Source: JAKAWQ01 sp963840545
GTDB lineage: Bacteria; Pseudomonadota; Alphaproteobacteria; Acetobacterales; Acetobacteraceae
DNA: 64,000 bases
Reading direction: 5' to 3'
NCBI GenBank assembly: GCA_963840545.1
Contig: CAWIZE010000006.1
Span: 186,001-250,000, forward strand
Shown in pieces: positions 57,285 through 64,000 of this stretch; positions within the stretch are counted from its first letter, which is position 1; each line of letters opens with the position of its first letter. A program made the position numbers and the translations under genes. The notes below the pieces were generated by a model that saw only the letters and a list, made by a program, of their open reading frames with translations, ran no database searches and was not told where the DNA came from.

Positions 57285-60120
57285 GCCGCCGCCTTTGAGA
57301 CCAGGCCCGATTCGACGGCATCGGCGCAGCGGAGGCAGAGGGCGGGGTGGTGCTGGTGCGTGCCGACCTCAGGCAGCACCCGCCAGCAGCGCGCGCATCG
57401 CGAACCCGGAGCCGGGGCGAAGGCGACCGCGACGCCGGGCAATTCGGGCAGACGGAAGGAATCGTCCGGTGCGGGCGCGGGGCTGAGTGCGAGGGCGGAG
57501 ACGATGGCAAGCTCGGCCCAGGCGGCTTCGCTGAGGAGGGCCAGGTCCTCGGGATCGGCGAGGTGGAGGGTCAGCGCGGCCTGCAGCGAGGTGCCGATGG
57601 CGCCCGCCGCCCGCGCGCGCTCGAGCGCGCCGGTCGCCACCCGGCGGATCTCGCGGATGCGGGCGAAGCGCCGGGCGAGCGCGGGGGCGGCCGCGTCCTC
57701 GGGGAGGGCGGCGAAGCTCTCGAGATGCACGCTCGCCGCCGCGCCGAAGCGGGCGGTCCAGGCTTCCTCGGCGGTGAAGACGAGGACCGGGGCGAGCCAG
57801 GTCGCGAGGCTGCGATGGAGCTGGTCGAGGACCGTGCGCGCGGCGCGGCGGCGCGGCTGGTCCGGCCGGTCGCAATAGAGCGAGTCCTTGCGGATGTCGA
57901 AATAGAAGGCCGAGAGGTCGGCGGCGCAGAAGGCGTGGATCGCCGGATAGACGCCGTTCCAGTCATGGGTGACGACGGCGTCCTGGATGGCGGCGTCGAT
58001 CTCGGAGAGGCGGTGCAGGACGAAGCGCTCGAGCTCGGGCATCGCGGCTGTGGGGACGCGCTCCGCGTCGGAGAAACCGGCGAGGCCGCCGAGGATCCAG
58101 CGCAGCGTGTTGCGCAGGCGGCGGTAAAGCTCGGCCTGCTGCTTGAGGATTTCGCGGCCGATGCGCAGATCCTCGGCGGTGTCGGAGTTCATCACCCAGA
58201 GGCGGAGGATGTCGGCGCCGAACTGATCGCACACCTCCTGGGGGGCGACGACATTGCCGAGCGATTTCGACATTTTTCGTCCCTCCTCGTCGAGCACGAA
58301 GCCGTGGGTCAGGACCGCTTTGAAGGGCGCGCGGCCGCGGGTGCCGACGGCTTCGAGCAGCGAGGAATGGAACCAGCCGCGATGCTGGTCCGATCCTTCG
58401 AGATAGAGATCGGCGGGCCAGGGAAGCCCGCGGGCCTCGAGGACGAAGGCATGGGTCGATCCGGACTCGAACCAAACATCCACGATGTCGGTCACCTGCT
58501 CGTAATCGGCCGGGTCGCGGCCCGGGCCGAGGAAGCGCTCGGGCGGCGAGGAGTACCAGGAATCGGCGCCTTCGGCGGCGAAGGCTTCGACGATGCGCGC
58601 CAGCACCGCCGGATCGCGCAGCGGCTCGCCGCTGCGGCGGGAGACGAAGACCGCGATCGGCACGCCCCAGGCGCGCTGGCGGCTGATGCACCAGTCGGGG
58701 CGCCCTGCCACCATGCTGGCGAGCCGGGTGCGGCCCTGGGGGGGACGAAATCGGTCGCGGCGATGGCGGCGAGCGCCTTGCCGCGGATGTCCTCCGGCCC
58801 ATCCATGCGGATGAACCATTGCGGCGTGGCGCGGAAGATGAGCGGCGCCTTGGAGCGCCAGGAATGCGGGTAGGAATGCACGAGTTTTCCCCGTGCGATG
58901 AGGGTGCCGGCCTGCTCGAGCGCGGCGGCGAGCGGGCCGGCCGCCTTGTAGACGTGCAGGCCGGCGAAGAGCGGCACCCAGGGGTTGAAGGTGCCATCCG
59001 GCCCGACCGTGTCGGGGATTTCGAGCCCGTTTGCCTGGCCGAGGGAAAAATCCTCCTCGCCGTGGCCCGGCGCGATGTGGACGAAGCCGGTGCCCTGCTC
59101 GGTGGTGACGAAGTCGGCGGCGAAGATGGGGACGTCGTGCTCGTAGCCGCTTCCGGCGAGGGGGTGGCGGCAGGCGAGCCCGACCAGTTTTCCGCCTTCG
59201 AGGAGCCGGCCGACATGGTGGGTGGCGATCCCGGTGGCGGCGCAGAACGCGGGCAGGAGGGCGAGGGCGACCAGGAGCTTTTCGCCCGGTCGGGCGAGGG
59301 CCCCGGGGTGGACGGAATCGACATGGACCAGCGCGTAGTCGAAATCGGCGCCGCAGGCGATCGCGCGGTTGCCGGGGATGGTCCAGGGCGTGGTGGTCCA
59401 GATCGCGATCGCGGCGCCGTGGAGGTCCGTTGGGGCCGGGGCGTCGGGATCGATAGGGAAGCGGGCGAAAATCGTTTCGCTGGTGTGGTCGTGGTACTCG
59501 ATCTCGGCCTCGGCCAGCGCCGTCTTCTCCACCGGGCTCCACATCACCGGCCGAAGGCCGCGATAGAGCGCGCCGCCCAGGAGGAATTTGCCGATCTCGG
59601 CGGCGATCGCCGCCTCGGCGGGGAAATCCATCGTCGCGTAGCGGTCGGCCCAGTCGCCGGCGACGCCGAGGCGGCGGAACTCCCCGCCCTGCACGCCCAT
59701 CCATTTGGCGGCATAGGCGCGGCATTCGGCGCGGAAGGCGATGATCGGCACCGCGTCCTTGTCGCGGCCCTGGGCGCGGTACTCCTCCTCGATCCGCCAT
59801 TCGATCGGCAGGCCGTGGCAGTCCCAGCCGGGGATGTAGAGGGCGTCGAACCCGGCCATCTGGTGGGCACGGTTGACGACGTCCTTGAGGATCTTGTTGA
59901 GCGCGGTGCCGATATGCAGGTGCCCGTTGGCGTAGGGCGGCCCGTCATGGAGGATGAAGAGCGGCCGGCCGCGGCTTTTCTCGCGGAGCTCCGCCCAGAG
60001 GTCGCGCTCCGCCCAGCGCGCGAGGGTGCCGGGCTCGAGCCGGCGGAGCTCGCCGCGCATCGGGAACGAGGTCGCGGGGAGGAACACGGTGTCGCGGTAA
60101 TCGTCTCGGCGTTCGGTCAT
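57281..60120 (-). CDS. ileS: Isoleucyl-tRNA synthetase, with an apparent frameshift
   Basis: Charges tRNA-Ile. The two halves lie in different frames. The first (from ATG 60120) holds the HIGH motif PPYANGHLHIGTALNK and the editing domain up to AIAATDFVPP; the second resumes with QGRTRLASMVAGRPDWCISR, has GRKMSKSLGNVV and ends with a zinc-binding CARCWRVLPEVG ... CLRCADAV. The break is at a run of seven G (58738-58744); one more G would join the frames and give about 946 residues, the normal family length. Because the gene is essential, the likeliest cause is a sequencing or assembly error, but a true defect with another copy elsewhere cannot be excluded. Confidence 0.92.
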
Positions 60121-60237
60121 CGGAAGATCCAGGGGGGCGGGTCCGGCGGGCTGGGGCCGCAGATATGGGGGACAAATACGATGGGGGGAATTGGGGCTGG
60201 CCCCGGGGCAGGGAGGCGGGCGCGGCGGCGGGCCGGA

Positions 60238-61179
60238 CTATGCGGAGGCGGGGAGTGCGAGGTCAAGGATGCGGCGGGCCTCGGCCGCGTCGGCGGCGAT
60301 CTGCGCGGTGAGCGCGGCGAGATCGGGGAAGCGGCGCTCGGGGCGGAGGAAATGGAGCAGCCCGACCGAGAGCTCGGCGCCGTAGAGGTCGGCGGCGAAG
60401 TCGAAGAGATGGACCTCGAGGCGGCTTTCCGTCCCGCTCGCCACGGTGGGGCGGCGGCCGAGATTGGCGACGCCGCGCGCCTCCTCGCCGTTGGGCAGGC
60501 GGGTGGCGACCGCATAGACGCCGCGGGCGGGCTCGAGATGGCGGCCGAGGGGGATGTTGGCGGTCGGGAAGCCGAGGGTCCGGCCGCGGCGGTCGCCCGC
60601 CACCACGGGGCCGCGGATCGCCCAGGGCCGGCCGAGCTCGGTCGCGGCGCGCTCGGGGTAGCCCTCCTGGAGGAGGCGGCGGATGCGGGTGGACGAGATC
60701 GGCCCCTCGGCGTCGGCGAGCAGCGGGACCACCGAGAGCCCGATGCCGAGTTCCTCGGCGCGGGCCGAGAGGAAGCCGACATCGCCGCCACGGCGGTGGC
60801 CGAAGGCGAAGTCCGGGCCACAGGCGAGGTGGCGCGCGGCGAGGCGGCGATGGAGGATCTCGGTCGCGAAGAACTCGGCGGAGAGCTCGCTGAAGGGCCA
60901 GTCGAACGGCAGCTCGTAGAGGATGGCGACGCCGAGGGCGGCCAGCGCCGCCGCCCGCTCGGCCGCAAGCGTGAGGCGGAAGGGCGGGTCGTCGGGGCGG
61001 AAGAGCTCGCGCGGATGCGGCTCGAAGCTGAGCACGGCGAGCGGGGCGTCCGGGCGGGCGCGGTGGGCGGCGGCGAGCACCCGGGCGTGGCCGCGATGCA
61101 CGCCGTCGAAATTGCCGAGTGCTACGGTGGCGCCGCGCGCGTCCGGCGGCACCGCGCGCCAGTCGCGGATCACCTCCAT
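60238..61179 (-). CDS. ribF: Bifunctional riboflavin kinase/FAD synthetase RibF
   Basis: Converts riboflavin to FMN and FAD. The 313 residues have an N-terminal adenylyltransferase domain (VALGNFDGVHRGHARVL; GPDFAFGHRRGGD; ISSTRIRRLLQEG) and a C-terminal kinase domain (GRTLGFPTANIPL; GVANLGRRPTV; VHLFDFAADLYG). The ATG shares one base with the upstream stop (TGATG). It precedes ileS by 117 bases, a common alphaproteobacterial order. Confidence 0.95.
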   Translation of the reverse strand: MEVIRDWRAVPPDARGATVALGNFDGVHRGHARVLAAAHRARPDAPLAVLSFEPHPRELFRPDDPPFRLTLAAERAAALAALGVAILYELPFDWPFSELSAEFFATEILHRRLAARHLACGPDFAFGHRRGGDVGFLSARAEELGIGLSVVPLLADAEGPISSTRIRRLLQEGYPERAATELGRPWAIRGPVVAGDRRGRTLGFPTANIPLGRHLEPARGVYAVATRLPNGEEARGVANLGRRPTVASGTESRLEVHLFDFAADLYGAELSVGLLHFLRPERRFPDLAALTAQIAADAAEARRILDLALPASA

Positions 61180-61613
61180 CAGGCGCGGGCCGGCACCTGC
61201 ACCAAGGCTTCGCCCTCGATCACCGGCTTGCCCTTGACGAAGCAGGTCGTCTTGAGCGTCACCCGCTTGCGCTCGGCATCGAGGGCGGTGACCGCGACGG
61301 TCGCGGTCACGGTGTCGCCCGGGCGCACCGGGGCGCGGAAGCGGAGGCTCTGGGAGAGGTAGATCGTCCCGGGGCCGGGCAGCCTGGTGCCCAGCGCGGC
61401 GCTGATCAGCCCCGCCGAGAGCATGCCGTGGGCGATCCGGCCCTTGAAGAGCGATTGCTCGGCGGCCTCCGCGTCGATGTGCACCGGGTTGGTGTCGGTG
61501 CTGACCGCGGCATAGAGCAGGATGTCCGCCTCGGTGATGGTTTTCGCGACGCTCGCCGTCATCCCGATCGCGAGGTCCTCGAAGACGTGCCCGTCCATCC
61601 TGCGCTCCATCAT
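61179..61613 (-). CDS. MaoC-family dehydratase (R-enoyl-CoA hydratase-like)
   Basis: A 144-residue single hot-dog-fold hydratase. The catalytic Asp and His are in STDTNPVHIDAEAA, and GRIAHGMLSAGLISAALG is the family helix. Proteins of this length act as R-specific enoyl-CoA hydratases (PhaJ type, feeding polyhydroxyalkanoate) or in other acyl-CoA steps, but the substrate is not decidable. The start could be any of three ATGs (61613, 61610, 61598). AGGGAA precedes the first. Confidence 0.87.
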   Translation of the reverse strand: MMERRMDGHVFEDLAIGMTASVAKTITEADILLYAAVSTDTNPVHIDAEAAEQSLFKGRIAHGMLSAGLISAALGTRLPGPGTIYLSQSLRFRAPVRPGDTVTATVAVTALDAERKRVTLKTTCFVKGKPVIEGEALVQVPARA

Positions 61614-61698
61614 GGTTTCCCTGGCGCTGCCGGTTGGACAAGCCATCTTCCCGCTGCCAAGGTCAAGACCGCGCACGTTTTGTTTCCAGGAGAAAGCG

Positions 61699-62826
61699 AT
61701 GTCGCGGACCGAGCTCGGCTCGTCCGGCGCCCTGCTCGAGGAGCTGGCCGGATGGGTGCGGATGGAGACGCCGAGCACCGACGCCGCCGCGGTCAGCCGC
61801 CTGGTCGATGTCGCCGAAGCGGGGCTCGGCGAGGCGGGCGCGGTGCTCCGCCGCATTCCGGGGCGGGACGGTTTTGGCGACGCGCTGCTCGCCCGCACCC
61901 CGGGTGAGCAGGACCGGCACGTGCTGCTGCTCGGCCATCTCGACACCGTGTGGGACCAGGGCACGCTGGCGGCGATGCCGTTCCACATCGCCGGCGCGCG
62001 CGCCCACGGGCCCGGCATCTACGACATGAAGGCGGGAAGCTTCCTCGGGTTCCACGTGCTCCGCTCGATGCTCCGCCAGGGCATCGCGACGCCGCGTCCG
62101 GTGGCGCTGCTGCTGACGCCGGACGAGGAGGTCGGCAGCCCGACCAGCCGCGCGCTGATCGAGGAGGCGGCGCGGGACGCGGCGATGGTCTTCGTGCTCG
62201 AGCCGGCGGGCGCCGGCGGGGCGTGCGTGACGGCGCGCAAGGGCGTGGGACGGTTCGTGCTGAGGATCGAAGGCCAGGCGGCGCATGCCGGCAGCGCCTT
62301 CCAGGACGGCGCCTCGGCGGTGGTGGAGCTCGCCGAGCAGATCCGCCATTTGCACGGCCTGGTCGATCCGGACCTCGGGATCACGCTCAACATGGCGCCG
62401 GTGTGGGGCGGGACGCGGCCCAACGTGATCGCCGCCGCGGCCGGGTGCGAGATCGACCTCCGGGTGCCGGACGCCGATGCCGGCGCGCGGCTCGAGCGGC
62501 GCATCCTCGGGCTCGAGGCGCTGACGCCGGGCTGCCGGGTGAGCGTCGAGGGCGGGATGAACCGGCCGGCTTTTGCCGAGTTGCCGGCGATCGCGCGGCT
62601 CTACGCCAAGGCCAGCGCGATCGCCGGCGCGCTTGGCATCAGGCTTCCGAAGCAGCATCGCGGCGGCGGCTCGGACGGGAATTTCACCGCCGCGATGGAC
62701 ATCCCCACGCTCGACGGGCTCGGCTGCCCGGGCGGCGGAGCGCACGCGACCCACGAGCACATCCTCTGGCAGGAGCTGGCGCCACGGGCGCGCCTGCTCG
62801 CGGGGCTGCTCGAGAGCGCGGACTGA
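61699..62826 (+). CDS. M20-family metallopeptidase (glutamate carboxypeptidase-like)
   Basis: A 375-residue two-zinc peptidase of the CPG2/ArgE group. The metal ligands are in LLGHLDTVWDQG (His), IYDMKAGSFLG (bridging Asp), LTPDEEVGSPTS (general base and Glu), VLEPAG and GGGAHATHEHI. The dimerisation lid is QAAHAGSAFQDGASAV. It resembles the carboxypeptidase G2 type that removes C-terminal glutamate from folates or dipeptides. AGGAG sits six bases before the ATG. It is convergent with livF and shares no gap with it. Confidence 0.88.
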   Translation: MSRTELGSSGALLEELAGWVRMETPSTDAAAVSRLVDVAEAGLGEAGAVLRRIPGRDGFGDALLARTPGEQDRHVLLLGHLDTVWDQGTLAAMPFHIAGARAHGPGIYDMKAGSFLGFHVLRSMLRQGIATPRPVALLLTPDEEVGSPTSRALIEEAARDAAMVFVLEPAGAGGACVTARKGVGRFVLRIEGQAAHAGSAFQDGASAVVELAEQIRHLHGLVDPDLGITLNMAPVWGGTRPNVIAAAAGCEIDLRVPDADAGARLERRILGLEALTPGCRVSVEGGMNRPAFAELPAIARLYAKASAIAGALGIRLPKQHRGGGSDGNFTAAMDIPTLDGLGCPGGGAHATHEHILWQELAPRARLLAGLLESAD

Positions 62827-63588
62827 TCAGGCCTGGCGCGGGGCCGCCGGGGCGTGGTGGGTATAGAGCCACTGGCTTACCAACAGCTCAACATCGTCGC
62901 CGAATTCCGCGCGCGGGCCCTCGGTGTAGAGCGTGCCGGTGCGCATCACATAGACATAGTCGGCGATGCCGAGCGCGCCCTTGATGTTCTGATCGACCAG
63001 CAGGATCGCCTTGCCGTCGCGGGCGAGGCCACGGATCAGCTCGTAGATCTGGGCGCTGATGCGGGGCTCGATGCTGGCGGTGGGCTCGTCGATGAGGAAC
63101 ACGGACGGCTCGGTGAAGAGGCTGCGGGCGAACTCGAGCTGGCGCTGCTGGCCGCCCGAAAGCGTGCCCGCGGTCTGCCGGCGCCGCTCGGCGAGGACCG
63201 GGAATTGCGCATAGGCGCGCTCGATCTTGCGCTTCACCTCGGCGTGGCGGCGGCGGAAGCTCCAGGCGCCGAGGCGGAGATTGACCTCGACCGAGAGGAA
63301 GGGAAAGACGCTCGGCCGCTGCGGCAGATAGGCGACGCCATGGCTTCCCATCGCGTGCGGGGCGACGCCGGTGAGAATGTCGGCGCCGCGCCTGATTTCG
63401 CCCGTGGACGGCTTGAGGAATCCGTAGAGCACCTTGAGCAGGGTCGATTTGCCGGTGCCGTTCGGCCCGAGCACGCAGCGGATCTCGCCCGGGTAGGCAT
63501 CGACCGAGACGCCGTGCAGGATCTCGATCCCCGGCACATAGAAGGCGGCGAGGTTGCGCGCGGAGAGGCTGGGCGAGGTCTGGGACAT
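62827..63588 (-). CDS. livF: Branched-chain amino acid-type ABC transporter ATPase (LivF)
   Basis: A 253-residue ATP-binding subunit of the HAAT family. The Walker A loop is LGPNGTGKSTLLKVL, the Q-loop is YLPQRPSVFPFLSVEVNL, the signature is GTLSGGQQRQLEFARS and Walker B is VFLIDEPTASIEP. It shares its first base with the livG stop (TGATG). The transported solute could be a branched-chain amino acid, an amide or urea; the binding protein is outside the window. Confidence 0.88.
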   Translation of the reverse strand: MSQTSPSLSARNLAAFYVPGIEILHGVSVDAYPGEIRCVLGPNGTGKSTLLKVLYGFLKPSTGEIRRGADILTGVAPHAMGSHGVAYLPQRPSVFPFLSVEVNLRLGAWSFRRRHAEVKRKIERAYAQFPVLAERRRQTAGTLSGGQQRQLEFARSLFTEPSVFLIDEPTASIEPRISAQIYELIRGLARDGKAILLVDQNIKGALGIADYVYVMRTGTLYTEGPRAEFGDDVELLVSQWLYTHHAPAAPRQA

Positions 63589-64000
63589 CAGGTTCCCGAA
63601 TAGGCCTTGATCACGTCCTGGTTCTCGCGCACCGCGGCGAGCGGGCCGTCGGCGATTTTTTTCCCCCGCGACATCACGACCAGGCGATGGACCAGGCGCT
63701 GGATGGCGTCGAGGTCGTGATCGACGATCACGAAGGTGCGGCCCGCGGCGTGGAGGGTCTGGACGAAGCGGATGATCTCGTCGCGGAGATAGGGGTTCAC
63801 GCCGGCGAAGGGCTCGTCGAGGAAAAGGACGCTGGGCTCGAGCATCAGCGCGCGGCCGAGCTCGAGCAGCTTCTGCTGGCCGCCCGAGAGGTTCTTGGCG
63901 GCGAGGCTCTCGAGGGCGGCGAGGCCGAGGAACTCGAGGTGGCGGCGGGCTTCGCGGATGACCTGTGCTTTGTGCGCGCGCCGCCGGGCGAGGCCGGGTA
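63588..64000 (-). CDS. livG: Branched-chain amino acid-type ABC transporter ATPase (LivG), C-terminal part
   Basis: The C-terminal part of the second ATPase of the same transporter. The signature motif LSGGQQKLLELGRALML and Walker B VLFLDEPFAGVNP are followed by the H-loop VDHDLDAI and end IKAYSGT. The N-terminus with Walker A lies beyond the right end of the window. The two ATPases sit side by side, LivG first, as in Liv operons. Confidence 0.88.
   Translation of the reverse strand, partial: PGLARRRAHKAQVIREARRHLEFLGLAALESLAAKNLSGGQQKLLELGRALMLEPSVLFLDEPFAGVNPYLRDEIIRFVQTLHAAGRTFVIVDHDLDAIQRLVHRLVVMSRGKKIADGPLAAVRENQDVIKAYSGT

Overview
The window reads as chromosomal DNA of a high-GC alphaproteobacterium, most likely from Acetobacteraceae/Rhodospirillales. 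Several things point that way: the usg, BamF-like (DUF3035) and DUF1244 genes, metX-metW, the hisC-tyrA pair, two CIRCE operators before groESL, and GC-rich intergenic repeats of a type I associate with this group. Both ends cut genes: gamma-glutamyltransferase on the left and a LivG-type ABC ATPase on the right.

Left core block (1-31 kb). A ggt tail is followed by glycogen phosphorylase and phosphoglucomutase. A minus-strand run encodes a VOC protein, an aldo/keto reductase, an M19 dipeptidase, MetW and MetX. A tightly overlapped plus-strand operon (chorismate mutase, HisC, TyrA) makes aromatic amino acids and is followed by glycerate kinase and pyruvate kinase. Next is a four-gene cell-surface glycan cluster: a sulfotransferase-like protein, two multi-membrane GT39-type transferases and a polyprenol-phosphate GT2. 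The envelope block lptF-lptG-lptD-surA-rsmA runs on the minus strand and meets gmk tail to tail. pdxA, commonly found between surA and rsmA, is absent. An FAD oxidase of the GlcD/D2HGDH type closes the block.

Accessory island (about 31-43.7 kb). It holds two toxin-antitoxin pairs (AbrB/Doc and Xre/PIN), a decayed partial copy of the nearby FAD-oxidase gene, and an AT-rich TetR/VOC divergent pair with two operator palindromes. It also holds three complete insertion sequences with recognisable ends (IS3, IS21 and IS1182 families), two host-gene remnants cut by them, a serine recombinase and a small orphan gene. Beside tldD it ends in a nine-copy array of a palindromic 'ATTGC...GCAAT' repeat.

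Right core block (43.7-64 kb). The heme A synthase, an orphan PAS histidine kinase and TldD are chained by 4-nt overlaps. Then come a TVP38-family membrane protein overlapping usg antisense, groES-groEL with a promoter and two CIRCE elements, a cold-shock gene with a long leader, threonine dehydratase, gshA, rsmE, ubiA, a BamF-like lipoprotein, lspA, ileS, ribF, a MaoC hydratase, an M20 peptidase and livF-livG. ileS is interrupted by an apparent one-base deletion in a run of seven G.

I found no tRNA, rRNA or CRISPR array. No single element is a clearly new system. The best leads are the repeat array, the IS3/IS21 junction without target duplications, the apparently leaderless Xre/PIN operon, the ctaA-kinase-tldD coupling and the surface-glycan cluster.
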